NCBI GenBank assembly: GCA_028290305.1
Contig: JAQGKC010000280.1
Span: 1 to 17,471, forward strand
Length of the DNA stretch: 17,471 bases
Source of the DNA: Bradyrhizobium sp.
GTDB lineage: Bacteria > Pseudomonadota > Alphaproteobacteria > Rhizobiales > Xanthobacteraceae
Direction: 5' to 3'
Each line of letters starts with the position of its first letter. The first letter of the stretch is position 1. The position numbers and the translations under genes are program-made. Positions 1 to 8,673 of the stretch are shown piece after piece. The notes beneath the pieces were generated by a model. The model was given only the letters and a program-made list of their open reading frames with translations, had not been told where the DNA came from and ran no database searches.

Positions 1-557
1 GCGAACTCGCCCGAATAGTCTATTTTCGACCCGATACCCTGCCGCCGGGCATCCAGCCCGAATTGATGGCGACGCGCCACTTCGTGCCCCGCGAATATCC
101 GTTCGCCTTCACCAACGGCGTCCAGGCTTCCTGGCTTGAAGTCGACACCGAAACCGGCTTTGTGAGGCTGCTCCGGCATTGGGTGGTGGAGGATTGCGGC
201 ACCATCATCAATCCGCAACTGGTCGACGAGCAAATCCGGGGCGGCGTGGTGCAGGGCCTGGGTGCTGCCCTGTTCGAGAAATGCATCTATGACGAGCGGG
301 GGCAACTGACCAACGCCAATATGGCCGATTATCTGGTTCCGATGTCCGGCGAAATGCCCGATATAGACGTGGGGCACGTGGTGTCGCCGACGTTTGAGAC
401 GGAGCTCGGAGCAAAGGGCGCGGGAGAGGCCGGTACGGCAGGGGCCGCAGCGGCGGTGGCGAATGCGGTGAACGATGCGCTGAAGCCGTTCGGCGCGATA
501 ATTACGGAGATTCCATTGACGCCGCAGGTTATCCTGACGGCCTTGGGACGAATTTGA
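1..557 (+). CDS. Molybdenum hydroxylase large subunit (CoxL/xanthine dehydrogenase family), 3' end only
   Basis: This is the C-terminal part of a molybdopterin-binding large subunit of the xanthine dehydrogenase/aerobic CO dehydrogenase family. The frame is open from the left edge (first full codon at base 3) to a TGA at 555-557, so the start and most of the protein lie outside the window. Visible family hallmarks are the VEDCGTIINPQLVDEQIRGG stretch, the GLGAALFE segment that follows it, and GAKGAGEAG, whose Glu (codon 426-428) corresponds to the catalytic glutamate near the Mo centre. Such enzymes hydroxylate a carbon of an aldehyde, purine or N-heteroaromatic ring using water, and pass electrons to FAD and 2Fe-2S subunits, which are not in view. 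Only 66 bases separate it from the transporter genes downstream, so co-expression is plausible. The substrate cannot be assigned from this fragment. Confidence 0.9.
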   Translation, partial: ELARIVYFRPDTLPPGIQPELMATRHFVPREYPFAFTNGVQASWLEVDTETGFVRLLRHWVVEDCGTIINPQLVDEQIRGGVVQGLGAALFEKCIYDERGQLTNANMADYLVPMSGEMPDIDVGHVVSPTFETELGAKGAGEAGTAGAAAAVANAVNDALKPFGAIITEIPLTPQVILTALGRI

Positions 558-582
558 ATGAGGACCAGGCAGGAAAACCGAA

Positions 583-588
583 TATAAT
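583..588 (+). promoter_or_regulatory. Possible -10 element upstream of the liv operon
   Basis: A perfect TATAAT hexamer lies in an unusually AT-rich 66-base gap, 36 bases before the ATG of the binding-protein gene. No good -35 hexamer sits 16-18 bases upstream (TTGAAT at 554-559 leaves a 23-base spacer), so this may be an activator-dependent promoter or a chance match. If real, the liv genes could be transcribed independently of the hydroxylase gene. Confidence 0.3.
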
Positions 589-623
589 CAGTCCAATAAA
601 ATAATATTCAGGGGAGGAACACC

Positions 624-1877
624 ATGACAAAAAGCATCACCAAATCCGGATCGATTTCCCGTCGCCGCTTGCTGACAACGGTGAGCGCGGGGGCAGCGCT
701 CGCCGCCTCGCCGTTTCGCATTAATCTGCTGCAGGCACAGGAAGCGGCCATCAAGATCGGCTTTCCGGTTCCGTTGACCGGGCCCTACGGCACCGAAGCG
801 CAGGATCAGGTGCGTGCCGCGCAGGTCGCCATCGCCCAATTCAACGACGGCGGCGGTCTCAACGGGCGCAAAGCTGAATTGGTCGTGCGCGACGACAAGC
901 TCAATCCCGGCGAAGCCGCAACGCGAACGCTCGAGCTGGTGGAAAAGGAAAAGGTGAACTTCGTTGTCGGCAGTCTTTCCGCCGCCGTCCAGCTTGCGAT
1001 CAACAACGTCACCAAAGAACGCGGCATCATCTTCAATTCGATCAGCCAGTCCGATGCCATCAATGAAGCCACCGATTTCAGCAAATACACCTTCCATGAG
1101 GCGCTGAACCCGCACATGACCGCGGGAGCCGTGGGTCGCTACGCGTTCGCGAAATTCGGCAAAAAAGTTGCGTTCCTCACCGCAGATTATGCCTATGGCC
1201 ACGAGATGGTGCGCGGCTTCCTCGAAGTTGGCAAAGCTTTCAACATCGAGAACCTTGGCGATATCCGCCATCCACTCGGCACCACCGACTTCTCAACGCT
1301 GCTGCCTCGCATCCAGGCCCTGAAGCCTGACATTCTTTGCATCAGCAATTTCGGGCGCGACCAGCAGATCGTGCTGAAACAGGCTACCGATTTCGGCGTC
1401 AAGAAGACGATACAGATCATCGCGCCGCTGCTTTCGCATGCGAGCCGGGTTGCGGCGGGACCGCAGGCGTTCGATGGCGTGATCGGCGGGTGCTCGTTCT
1501 ATTGGGGTCTCGAGGATAAATTCGCGTCCACCAAGGCGTTCAACGAAGCCTTCCGCAAGATGAACGACGGCAAGCTGCCGTCCGATTACGGCGCGCTTGG
1601 CTATGGCGGTGTCCGCACCGTCCTTGCCGCGGTCAAGAACGCGGGCAGCGTCGACACCGACAAGGTGATCGCGGCGCTGGAAGCACTGAAGTACGATTTC
1701 TACAAGGGACCGCAATATTATCGAAAGTGCGACCATCAATCGGTCCAGTCGGTGTTGGTCATCAAGTCGAAGTCGAAAGACATGCGCAACGAGTCCGATG
1801 TCTTCGAGATCGTCAGCACCGATGAGCCCAACGAGGCCAACCTGCGGAGCTGTGAAGAACTCGGTCATAAAGCCTGA
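624..1877 (+). CDS. Branched-chain amino acid-type ABC transporter substrate-binding protein (LivJ/LivK family)
   Basis: A 417-residue periplasmic binding protein of the Leu/Ile/Val-binding family, which captures small amino-acid-like or aromatic ligands and delivers them to LivHM. The N-terminus has a Tat-like signal (SRRRLL at residues 12-17, then an Ala-rich hydrophobic stretch ending near LLQAQE). The mature protein starts with AAIKIGFPVPLTGPYG, typical of the family. A Cys-containing QYYRKCDHQSVQ stretch near the C-terminus is common in the group that serves non-amino-acid ligands. A strong Shine-Dalgarno, GGGGAGG at 611-617, lies 6 bases before the ATG. It heads the livHMGF genes and is followed 10 bases after its stop by a strong hairpin that should raise its mRNA level relative to the permease genes. 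The ligand is unknown. Confidence 0.95.
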   Translation: MTKSITKSGSISRRRLLTTVSAGAALAASPFRINLLQAQEAAIKIGFPVPLTGPYGTEAQDQVRAAQVAIAQFNDGGGLNGRKAELVVRDDKLNPGEAATRTLELVEKEKVNFVVGSLSAAVQLAINNVTKERGIIFNSISQSDAINEATDFSKYTFHEALNPHMTAGAVGRYAFAKFGKKVAFLTADYAYGHEMVRGFLEVGKAFNIENLGDIRHPLGTTDFSTLLPRIQALKPDILCISNFGRDQQIVLKQATDFGVKKTIQIIAPLLSHASRVAAGPQAFDGVIGGCSFYWGLEDKFASTKAFNEAFRKMNDGKLPSDYGALGYGGVRTVLAAVKNAGSVDTDKVIAALEALKYDFYKGPQYYRKCDHQSVQSVLVIKSKSKDMRNESDVFEIVSTDEPNEANLRSCEELGHKA

Positions 1878-1887
1878 TGCCGTGGAA

Positions 1888-1916
1888 TGATGCGTGCCCG
1901 TTGCGGGCACGCATCA
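1888..1916 (+). terminator. Intercistronic hairpin / attenuator between binding-protein gene and livH
   Basis: A perfect 13-bp inverted repeat (TGATGCGTGCCCG, loop TTG, exact complement) is followed within two bases by TTTT at 1919-1922. It begins 10 bases after the binding-protein stop codon and ends 16 bases before the livH ATG. This architecture suits partial termination or a 3'-end RNA stabiliser, known in many binding-protein-dependent operons to give excess binding protein. The short T run suggests leaky rather than complete termination. Confidence 0.75.
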
Positions 1917-1932
1917 CGTTTTGGGGGAGCGT

Positions 1933-2817
1933 ATGGCGGGTCTGAGCTTCGATCTTATTGCACTACAGTTGTTTGCCGGTCTGGCATTGGGCGCGATCTA
2001 TGTGCTGTTCGCGATCGGTCTTTCCTTGATTTTCGGCATGCTGACTGTGGTGAACTTCGCCCATGGCGCGTTTTATATGGTCGGAGCTTATGTTGGGATT
2101 TACATCCTCTCGCTCGGCGGAAACTTCTGGATCTGCCTGATCGCGGTGCCGTTGGCCGTTGGCTTGTTCGGCGTCGTCGTCGAACGCATCTTGATACGGC
2201 CGCTCTATGGCCGTGGGATCGATTATCCGCTGCTGCTGACATTCGGACTGAGCTACGTGATGGTCGAACTGGTTCGTATCATCTTCGGAAAGACCGGATT
2301 TCCCTTCGACACCCCGGAAATTTTGCAAGGCGCCGTGAATATCGGCGTCGGCTATTTTCCGCTCTACCGGCTGTTCGTCATCGGCGCCACTGCGGCCGTC
2401 CTGTTGGCGCTTTGGCTGTTTCTTGAGAAGACCAGCTTCGGCCTGATCATCCGGGCGGGCGCGCGCGATCCGCAGATCGTTCGCGTGCTCGGGGTCAATG
2501 TTGCGCAAGTCTGGCTGATCGTCTTCGGGATCGGAACCGCGATCGCCGGCTTTGCCGGATTGCTGGCGGCGCCGCTTCAAGGCGTCATTCCCGAGATGGG
2601 CGGGACGATACTCGCCGAAGCGTTTGTCGTCACCGTTGTTGGCGGCATGGGATCGATCGGTGGCGCCGTGCTTGCCGGTCTTCTGGTGGGCGTCGTTGTG
2701 AGCATGACATCGCTGTTCGCACCGGAAATGGCCAAGGTGTCGATCTTTGCGCTGATGGCGATCGTTTTGATCGTCCGGCCGCAGGGATTCTTCGGCCGCG
2801 CCGGATTGATGAGTTGA
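1933..2817 (+). CDS. livH: High-affinity branched-chain amino acid-type ABC transporter permease LivH
   Basis: A very hydrophobic inner-membrane permease of 295 residues, the usual LivH size, forming the transmembrane channel with LivM. Family features include the segment GAIYVLFAIGLSLIFGMLTV near the N-terminus followed by NFAHGAFYM, then the GFAGLLAAPLQG and VVGGMGSIGGAVLAG segments in the C-terminal half. The reading frame extends upstream to a GTG at 1894, but those 13 codons lie in the intercistronic hairpin. The ATG at 1933, preceded by GGGGGAG at 1923-1929, is therefore the better start although the spacing is short. Its stop overlaps a TTG in the livM frame, and the livM ATG follows 14 bases later. 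Confidence 0.95.
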   Translation: MAGLSFDLIALQLFAGLALGAIYVLFAIGLSLIFGMLTVVNFAHGAFYMVGAYVGIYILSLGGNFWICLIAVPLAVGLFGVVVERILIRPLYGRGIDYPLLLTFGLSYVMVELVRIIFGKTGFPFDTPEILQGAVNIGVGYFPLYRLFVIGATAAVLLALWLFLEKTSFGLIIRAGARDPQIVRVLGVNVAQVWLIVFGIGTAIAGFAGLLAAPLQGVIPEMGGTILAEAFVVTVVGGMGSIGGAVLAGLLVGVVVSMTSLFAPEMAKVSIFALMAIVLIVRPQGFFGRAGLMS

Positions 2818-2831
2818 AGGTGAATCCCGGC

Positions 2832-3821
2832 ATGAATGAGATCACCCAGCCATACCCGCAGGCCCAAGTGGCGCCCGTGAGTTGGTTTCAGTTCGCAACG
2901 AAGCACCGGGCCAGCATCGCCAGCCTGGTCGTCCTGGTATTTCCGCTTGTCATGCCATTCACGGCGCTGGCCGCGAACATTCTGATCTACGGTCTCTACG
3001 CGCTCGGCTTCAATCTGGTTTACGGCTATCTCGGCCTGTTGTCCTTCGGGCACGCCGCGCTGTTCGGAACCGGCGCCTACTTCTGCGGAATAGCGATCGT
3101 GCATTTTGGGCTGCCATGGTTCGCGGCGATCACGCTCGGCATTCTCGGCGGCCTTTTGATGGCGGCGCTGATCGGTGTGCTGGCGATACGGACGCGAGGT
3201 ATTTACTTCGCGATGGTCACGATGGCGCTGTCGCAATGCGTGTATTACCTGTTTTATCAGGCCGTCGACTGGACCGGCGGCGAGAACGGTCTGCGCGGAA
3301 TTAATGTCCGCGTCATCGACCTCTTTGGCATCAAGCTGGATTTCATCAATCCGCTGACCCGTTATTATGTGATCGCGGCATTCGTGATCGCGGCCTTCTT
3401 CGTTCTGTCGCGGATTCTGGCCTCGCCATTCGGCGCCGTGATCGAAGCGGTGCGTGAAAACGAAGCGCGCGCGAAAGCCTCCGGCTACGACGTGACGCTG
3501 ACACGGTTGATTACGTTCATTCTGTCAGGCGGGTTTTGCGGATTGGCCGGCGCGTTGCAGGCCCTGCACCTCTCCATCGTGCCCATCGAGATCCTGCACT
3601 ACGATACCTCGGGCATGGTGGTGATGATTGCGCTGCTCGGCGGAATGGGAACGTTCTTCGGGCCAATGATCGGCGCGGCGGCGTTTCTGCTGCTCGAGAA
3701 CCTTGTCTCGCTCTGGACGGTGCATTGGCAACTTATTGTCGGCGCCATCTTCATGATTTGCGTGCTGTTCTTCCCGGCCGGCATCTGGGGAACACTGATC
3801 TCGCGTGGCAAGCATGAGTGA
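2832..3821 (+). CDS. livM: High-affinity branched-chain amino acid-type ABC transporter permease LivM
   Basis: The second membrane subunit of the Liv importer, 329 residues from the chosen start. Recognisable family segments are ILIYGLYALGFNLVYGYLGL followed by LSFGHAALFGTGAY, AIRTRGIYFAMVTMALSQ, the cytoplasmic coupling stretch AVRENEARAKASGYDV, and GGMGTFFGPMIGA near the C-terminus. The frame can start at a TTG (2814) inside the livH stop, but the ATG at 2832 has a GAAGGTG Shine-Dalgarno at 2816-2822, 9 bases upstream. The stop overlaps the start of livG by 8 bases (ATG at 3814, TGA at 3819-3821), so the two are probably translationally coupled. Confidence 0.95.
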   Translation: MNEITQPYPQAQVAPVSWFQFATKHRASIASLVVLVFPLVMPFTALAANILIYGLYALGFNLVYGYLGLLSFGHAALFGTGAYFCGIAIVHFGLPWFAAITLGILGGLLMAALIGVLAIRTRGIYFAMVTMALSQCVYYLFYQAVDWTGGENGLRGINVRVIDLFGIKLDFINPLTRYYVIAAFVIAAFFVLSRILASPFGAVIEAVRENEARAKASGYDVTLTRLITFILSGGFCGLAGALQALHLSIVPIEILHYDTSGMVVMIALLGGMGTFFGPMIGAAAFLLLENLVSLWTVHWQLIVGAIFMICVLFFPAGIWGTLISRGKHE

Positions 3822-4584
3822 TATCGGTGACCGATCCTCGCAAATCATCCTGCGCACCAAAGGTGTAGGCAAGGTATTCGGCAAATTCGTTGCGCTGAAC
3901 GATATCTCGGCGGAATTTCCGAAAGGCGCGATCACCTCCATCATCGGTCCCAACGGTGCAGGAAAAAGCACCTATTTCAATCTGCTGTCGGGAGCATTAC
4001 GGCCAACGAGCGGCAGTGTGGAGTTCGAAGGCCGGGATGTGACCGGACTTCCGCAGCATCGCTTCGCTCATATGGGGGTCGCAAAATCTTTCCAGATCAC
4101 CAATGTATTCCCGCAACTGTCGACGCGCGAGAACGTCCGCGTCGGGCTGCAGGCGCTGGTGTCGCGATACGATATGTGGCGTCCGCGTGCGAGGCTCCAC
4201 GAGTTGACCGAACAGGCCGATGAATTGCTGGCACTGGTCGGGTTGTGGGAGTCGCGCGGACGAATGGCGAAAACGCTTGCCCACGGCGAGCAGCGCGCGC
4301 TGGAAATCGGAATGGCGCTTGCGAGCAGGCCGCGGCTGCTCCTGCTTGACGAGCCGACCGCCGGAATGAGCCCGGAAGAAACCCGCACCATGATGGACCT
4401 GATCGTGAAACTGGCCAGTGAGCGGACGGTTATTCTAGTCGAGCACAAGATGAGGCTGGTGCTGGGGATCAGCGATCGTATCCTGGTGCTGCACCACGGC
4501 GAGTTGCTTGCGGAAGGAACACCTTCGGAGGTTCGCAAGAACGAAGCGGTGAAGCGGGTCTATCTTGGCCAGCGGGAGCACTAA
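3814..4584 (+). CDS. livG: Liv-type ABC transporter ATP-binding protein LivG
   Basis: A cytoplasmic ABC ATPase of 256 residues that powers the LivHM channel together with LivF. Walker A is GPNGAGKST (residues 45-53), the Q-loop Gln is in KSFQ (94), the signature reads LAHGEQ (155-160, with Ala-His in place of the usual Ser-Gly or Ser-His), Walker B is LLLLDEP (175-181), and the switch His is in EHKM (211). A C-terminal segment GELLAEGTPSEV is typical of LivG. A GTG at 3805 would add three residues; the ATG at 3814 is preferred. It overlaps livM by 8 bases and is separated from livF by 4 bases. Confidence 0.95.
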   Translation: MSDIGDRSSQIILRTKGVGKVFGKFVALNDISAEFPKGAITSIIGPNGAGKSTYFNLLSGALRPTSGSVEFEGRDVTGLPQHRFAHMGVAKSFQITNVFPQLSTRENVRVGLQALVSRYDMWRPRARLHELTEQADELLALVGLWESRGRMAKTLAHGEQRALEIGMALASRPRLLLLDEPTAGMSPEETRTMMDLIVKLASERTVILVEHKMRLVLGISDRILVLHHGELLAEGTPSEVRKNEAVKRVYLGQREH

Positions 4585-4588
4585 GCGG

Positions 4589-5293
4589 ATGTTGCACATC
4601 AGCAAACTGAACGCCTGGTATGGCGCCAGCCATGTCCTGCAGGACATCAGCATCGAGATCGCCAAAGGCGAGATCGTCTGCCTGATCGGCCGCAACGGCG
4701 CCGGCAAGACCACGACCTTGAAGTCCATCATGGGCCTGATGGACAAGACACGCGGGTCGGCCATTTTCAAGGGCAAGGAACTGTTGAGCGAGCCGGCGCA
4801 TGTGCGCTTTGCCTTGGGGCTGGCCTATGTGCCGGAAGAGCGGCGTATCGTGCAGGGGCTTTCGGTGCGGGAAAATCTCCGGCTCGGCCTGGTGGCTTCG
4901 CCGCAAAAGAAGAAGGAGGTCGAACTGATCGAAGGCATCGCCCAAATTTTCCCGCGGCTCGCCGAACGCCTGGATCAGGAGGCGGTCACGATGTCGGGCG
5001 GCGAACAGCAGATGCTGGCGATTGCGCGGGCGATGATCGCCAAGCCCGATCTCATCATGCTCGATGAGCCATCGGAAGGGATCATGCCGGTGCTCGTCGA
5101 CGAAATGTTCGAATTGTTCCGCACCATGAAGGCACAGGGAACCACGGTGCTGCTGGTCGAACAGAATGTGGAGCTGGCGCTCGATATCGCCGATCGCGCC
5201 TATGTGCTGGATCAGGGCGCGGTGGTTCACCAGGCTTCGGCACAGGAATTGCTCGCCGACAACGAGATCAAGGAGCGCTACTGCTCGGTGTGA
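4589..5293 (+). CDS. livF: Liv-type ABC transporter ATP-binding protein LivF
   Basis: The partner ATPase of LivG, 234 residues. Walker A is GRNGAGKTT (34-42), the segment YVPEERRIV after the Q-loop region is typical of LivF, the signature is MSGGEQQ (135-141), and Walker B is [10 protein letters not shown] (155-164). The H-loop position reads EQN (191-193), as normally seen in LivF. The frame extends eight codons upstream to a TTG inside livG, but the ATG at 4589 with GGGAG at 4574-4578 is the natural start. The stop TGA at 5291-5293 overlaps the possible GTG start of the next gene (GTGA), so the operon appears to continue into the secondary permease. Confidence 0.95.
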   Translation: MLHISKLNAWYGASHVLQDISIEIAKGEIVCLIGRNGAGKTTTLKSIMGLMDKTRGSAIFKGKELLSEPAHVRFALGLAYVPEERRIVQGLSVRENLRLGLVASPQKKKEVELIEGIAQIFPRLAERLDQEAVTMSGGEQQMLAIARAMIAKPDLIMLDEPSEGIMPVLVDEMFELFRTMKAQGTTVLLVEQNVELALDIADRAYVLDQGAVVHQASAQELLADNEIKERYCSV

Positions 5294-6810
5294 TCCTGGA
5301 GGCGGGCGGTCTTTTGGCAAATTTCTGGGCTCGGAAATCGACGGCGGAACTGACCAATGAGGCGGCTCAAAGCGAGGGCCGTGGCGATCTCCACCTACCG
5401 AAGCGAACACTATCCGCGCTTAACCTCGTTGGGCTGGGTGTCGGCGGCATCATCGGCGCGGGTATTTTTGTTTTGACCGGACACGCCGCCGCCGCCAATG
5501 CGGGGCCGGCAGTTAGCCTCTCTTTTCTTCTCGGCGCCGTGGCGTCCGCGTTCGCAGGCCTCTGCTATGCCGAACTGTCATCGACAATTCCGATCAGCGG
5601 AAGCGCATACACCTATGCCTATGCGACGTTCGGTGAACTTGTTGCGTGGATCATCGGCTGGGATCTGATCCTCGAATATGCGGTCGGCGCCGTCACCGTC
5701 GCCATCGGCTGGTCCGGATACGTCGTGAGTTTCGTCAAGGATATGGGCCTGGTCCTGCCCGCGCGATTCGTGTCGTCGCCGTTAACCTATGACGATGCCC
5801 AGCACACATGGTCATCGACCGGTGCAATCCTCAATATTCCGGCGATGGCGGTGATCGCCATCATGACGACGCTGCTGGTGGTCGGTATCCAGCAGTCGGC
5901 CCGGTTCAACGACTTCATTGTGGCGGTAAAGCTTGTCGTCATCGCGCTCTTCATCATTTGCGCTGCGCCGGCCTTCAGTACGGCAAACTGGGTTACCGCG
6001 AGCAACCCCGGCGGCGCATTCATACCTCCGAACGCCGGTATCGGTATCTACGGCTGGTCGGGTGTGCTCCGTGGTGCGGCCGTCGTGTTTTTTGCCTACA
6101 TCGGGTTCGACGCCGTCTCCACCGCGGCGCAGGAAGCCAAGGCGCCAATGCGGGATATGCCCGTCGGCATATTGGGCTCGTTGGCAATCTGCGCGGTGCT
6201 GTATGTCGCCGTTGGCTTTATTCTTACGGGGATCGTGCCGTTCGACAGGTTGAACGTTCCAGATCCGATCGCGGTCGGTATCGATGCCGCCGGGATAGGG
6301 TGGCTTTCTCCGCTGATCAAACTCGGTATCGTGTTCGGACTGACCTCGGTCATTCTCGTTTCGCTTCTTGGGCAACCGAGAATCTTGCGCGCCATGGCGC
6401 ATGACGGGTTGCTGCCATCGGTGGCGGGGAGGATTCACCCTCGTTTTCGCACCCCTTACGTCTCCACCATCGGAACAGGTGCCGTGGGGGCTGTCCTTGC
6501 AGGACTCCTGCCAATCGGGCTTGTCGGAGAACTCGTCAGCATCGGAACATTATTCGCATTCGCGGTCGTATCGGCTGGAACCCTTGTGCTGCGAATGACT
6601 GAGCCCGGATTAGTCAGGTCTTTCAGATCGCCCGCCATCTGGATTGTTGCTCCCAGCGGTGCAGCAACCTCCATATTTTTGATGTTCGGTCTACCGATGG
6701 ATACCTGGATACGGTTGGCGGTATGGCTCGCGATTGGTTTGGTGATCTACTTTTGCTACGGCTCCAGGCACAGTCGGATCGCCATCTCGGGTAGGCCGCG
6801 CCAATTGTAA
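5290..6810 (+). CDS. APC-superfamily amino acid permease (cationic amino acid transporter type)
   Basis: A secondary amino acid/proton symporter of the APC superfamily, about 506 residues with roughly 12 predicted membrane spans. The first span carries the family signature [18 protein letters not shown]. Further typical segments are [20 protein letters not shown], followed directly by [31 protein letters not shown] in the middle, and [15 protein letters not shown] followed by HPRFRTPY. The start is uncertain. GTG at 5290 overlaps the livF stop but has a poorly placed AGGAG (5271-5275). TTG at 5314, preceded by GGAGG at 5298-5302, would give an N-terminus beginning just before NFWARKS, which resembles usual starts in this family. 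Position after livF suggests it serves the same or a related substrate as a low-affinity route. It converges on the - strand LprI-like gene 55 bases away. Confidence 0.92.
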   Translation: MILEAGGLLANFWARKSTAELTNEAAQSEGRGDLHLPKRTLSALNLVGLGVGGIIGAGIFVLTGHAAAANAGPAVSLSFLLGAVASAFAGLCYAELSSTIPISGSAYTYAYATFGELVAWIIGWDLILEYAVGAVTVAIGWSGYVVSFVKDMGLVLPARFVSSPLTYDDAQHTWSSTGAILNIPAMAVIAIMTTLLVVGIQQSARFNDFIVAVKLVVIALFIICAAPAFSTANWVTASNPGGAFIPPNAGIGIYGWSGVLRGAAVVFFAYIGFDAVSTAAQEAKAPMRDMPVGILGSLAICAVLYVAVGFILTGIVPFDRLNVPDPIAVGIDAAGIGWLSPLIKLGIVFGLTSVILVSLLGQPRILRAMAHDGLLPSVAGRIHPRFRTPYVSTIGTGAVGAVLAGLLPIGLVGELVSIGTLFAFAVVSAGTLVLRMTEPGLVRSFRSPAIWIVAPSGAATSIFLMFGLPMDTWIRLAVWLAIGLVIYFCYGSRHSRIAISGRPRQL

Positions 6811-6865
6811 CCGCTGCGCGAACTCATTTGGCTCTTCTACATTTCAAGGCTATTTTTATTGCTAC

Positions 6866-7375
6866 TTACAATCCACTGAAAAACTTAAGCAGCATCGCCC
6901 GTCGCGCGGACTCGCGGGTAGCGCAGGCGGCATGCATGGTGATCGCCATCGAGCCCTGGATTTTGTCGTCGTAAAACTGGCAGGTGGTATCGCGATATGC
7001 CACCCACGCGTGCTGCATGGCGCGCGCCTTGGTTGTCTGGTCGTCATCGAGCGTAGCGAGCAGGCTTTTGTAGTTATCGTTGAGCAATCCGTCCCAGATC
7101 GAATCTTCCATGCGATAGCAGTCGACCACGACCGATTTGTCTGCATCTCCCATTGGTTTGTTGATACAGGGATCCGCGACGAGCTTGAACAGGCACTGCC
7201 GTTCGCCCTCATCCAGATTATCCCTGTTCTTGGTCGCGCAGTCACGGATCGAGGCGATTTCATTTGCCGTGGGCTTGCGGGTTTGGGCGTGACCCAACTC
7301 AACGGCGAAGCTGAGACCGAGTTGCAAGGCGCATATCAAAGCAACTCTAAACACCGCGTTGAATGGAGGCGCCAT
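6866..7375 (-). CDS. Secreted LprI/DUF1311-like protein
   Basis: A 169-residue protein with an N-terminal signal peptide (hydrophobic stretch about residues 8-24, likely cleavage after GHA at 28-30), so it is probably periplasmic. The mature part has six cysteines (46, 61, 70, 86, 132, 151), consistent with disulfides. The pattern of Cys-Tyr-x-x-Glu, a Leu-Leu-x-x-x-Tyr helix, QHAWVAYRDTTC and a final CATRESARRAMLL region matches the lysozyme-inhibitor LprI N-terminal (DUF1311) family. In other bacteria that family includes lysozyme inhibitors, but many members have no known role. No strong Shine-Dalgarno is visible. It lies 65 bases downstream of the alcohol dehydrogenase gene on the same strand, so it could be the last gene of that unit. 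Confidence 0.8.
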   Translation of the reverse strand: MAPPFNAVFRVALICALQLGLSFAVELGHAQTRKPTANEIASIRDCATKNRDNLDEGERQCLFKLVADPCINKPMGDADKSVVVDCYRMEDSIWDGLLNDNYKSLLATLDDDQTTKARAMQHAWVAYRDTTCQFYDDKIQGSMAITMHAACATRESARRAMLLKFFSGL

Positions 7376-7440
7376 TTGTCATTCTCGTTCGATGTGCGAG
7401 TGGGACGGTTCAGATCGCGCGTTTACTATACCCCGTTCGC

Positions 7441-8596
7441 TTACTCTGCAGCCGCGCTAGCAAGCACGTCCGCTTGCCGGGTGGTGACAACCACCTTGAT
7501 GGCGTCTTCGACCCGATCGCGCGCATATCTCAGCGCCGTCGGCAGATCCAGCGAGCGCAAAGGTATGGGTGTGGATTTTCGTCGCGTCGAACCTCTTTTC
7601 CGCCATCAGGGCCATCGCGCGGTGCGTGGCGCTGCTGCCTTCGCCGCGGATACCGTAGGTATAGATGTTGTTTCTCACGAGATACGCCAGATCGGTCATT
7701 ACCGGATCGTGCGGGAATGCCGCCAGACAGATTTTCCCGCCGCGATTGGTCATGTGGATGGCCTGGTCGATGGTGGCTTCCGTGCCGGCACATTCGACCA
7801 CATAGTCCGCGCCGATTCCGCCGGTGAGCTGCTTCACGACGGCGACTGCGTCTTCTTCGGCGATGTTGATGACGCGATCCGCGCCGAGCTCCTTGCCGAT
7901 CGCTAGGCGTTTGTTGCGGGTTCCCGTCAGGATCACCGGGCTCGCTCCCAGCGCTTTGGCAACGGCCACCGCGAGCAGACCGATCGGGCCGGGGCCGATC
8001 ACGACAACGCTTTCGCCGGCAACCAGCCCGCCCAGTTCGGTGAGGCCATACATCGAGGTTCCCGCGGTGACGACTAGCGTCGCCTCCGCGTCACTCATCG
8101 TGTCGGGTACCCGCACCAGCGTGTTGATATGATTGATCGCGTATTCGGCGAAACCGCCGTCGGTCGTGAAACCGTTGGCGCGGTGACCTTTTTCCGGCTT
8201 TCCATAATTGAGACACGAGGTGTACATGCCCTGGCGGCATCGCTTGCACTGGCCGCACCCGGCATGGATTTCAACGCTGACGCGTTCGCCGATGTCGAAC
8301 TCGTCGACATCTGGCCCGAGCGCGGCGACGGTGCCCATATATTCATGACCGGGCGTGAAGTTCTTGTTGAAGGGCAGACCGTCCAGGATGCTGGCGGGCG
8401 AGCCGCGATGGATGATCTCAAGGTCGGTCGCGCAGATGGCGACGGCGTCGATGCGGACCAGGACTTCCGTGCGCTTCGGAACCGGTGTGGGTTTGTCGCG
8501 CAGGAAAAGCTGGTCCGGGTCACCCAGGACCCAAGCCTTCATTTGCTCTGGAATGGGAACTTGAGGCGACGTTTTAACGCCGGCAGGAATGTACAT
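7441..8596 (-). CDS. Zinc-dependent alcohol dehydrogenase (MDR family), frameshifted near the C-terminus
   Basis: An NAD(P)-dependent medium-chain dehydrogenase. Catalytic-zinc ligands are visible as Cys55 (AICATD) and His84-Glu85 (PGHEY). The structural-zinc cysteines are 114, 117, 120 and 128 (GCGQCKRC then SC). The Rossmann motif is GPGPIG (201-206). The ATG at 8596 is preferred over 8611 because GGAGG sits 8 bases before it. At about residue 350 the continuous frame runs into an Arg/His-rich tail ending at 7457. Dropping one C of the CC at 7548-7549 restores a family-like end, LADLPTALRYARDRVEDAIK then VVVTT, with a stop at 7441-7443 and 384 residues in total. The gene is therefore either freshly mutated or carries a sequencing error. 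Substrate is not assignable (sorbitol/threonine/butanediol dehydrogenase-like). Probably co-transcribed with the gene at 8674-9585. Confidence 0.85.
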
Positions 8597-8673
8597 GGGT
8601 GGATCCTCCATTTTTACCGAACCTTAGCGCAAATCGGTGCTGGACGAAATTCCTGTGACGGGAACACGCTGCC

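Noticed and set aside
1894..1932. GTG at 1894 as start of livH
   Set aside because: The 13 extra codons are the intercistronic hairpin itself; the ATG at 1933 has GGGGGAG before it.
4469..5410. 313-codon open frame on the - strand across livF
   Set aside because: Rich in Arg, His and Gln with no family features, and it lies antisense to a complete LivF with all ATPase motifs. It is a high-GC shadow frame.
6932..7906. 324-codon + strand frame across the LprI-like and alcohol dehydrogenase genes
   Set aside because: It spans two - strand genes of recognised families and the gap between them, with no family features of its own.
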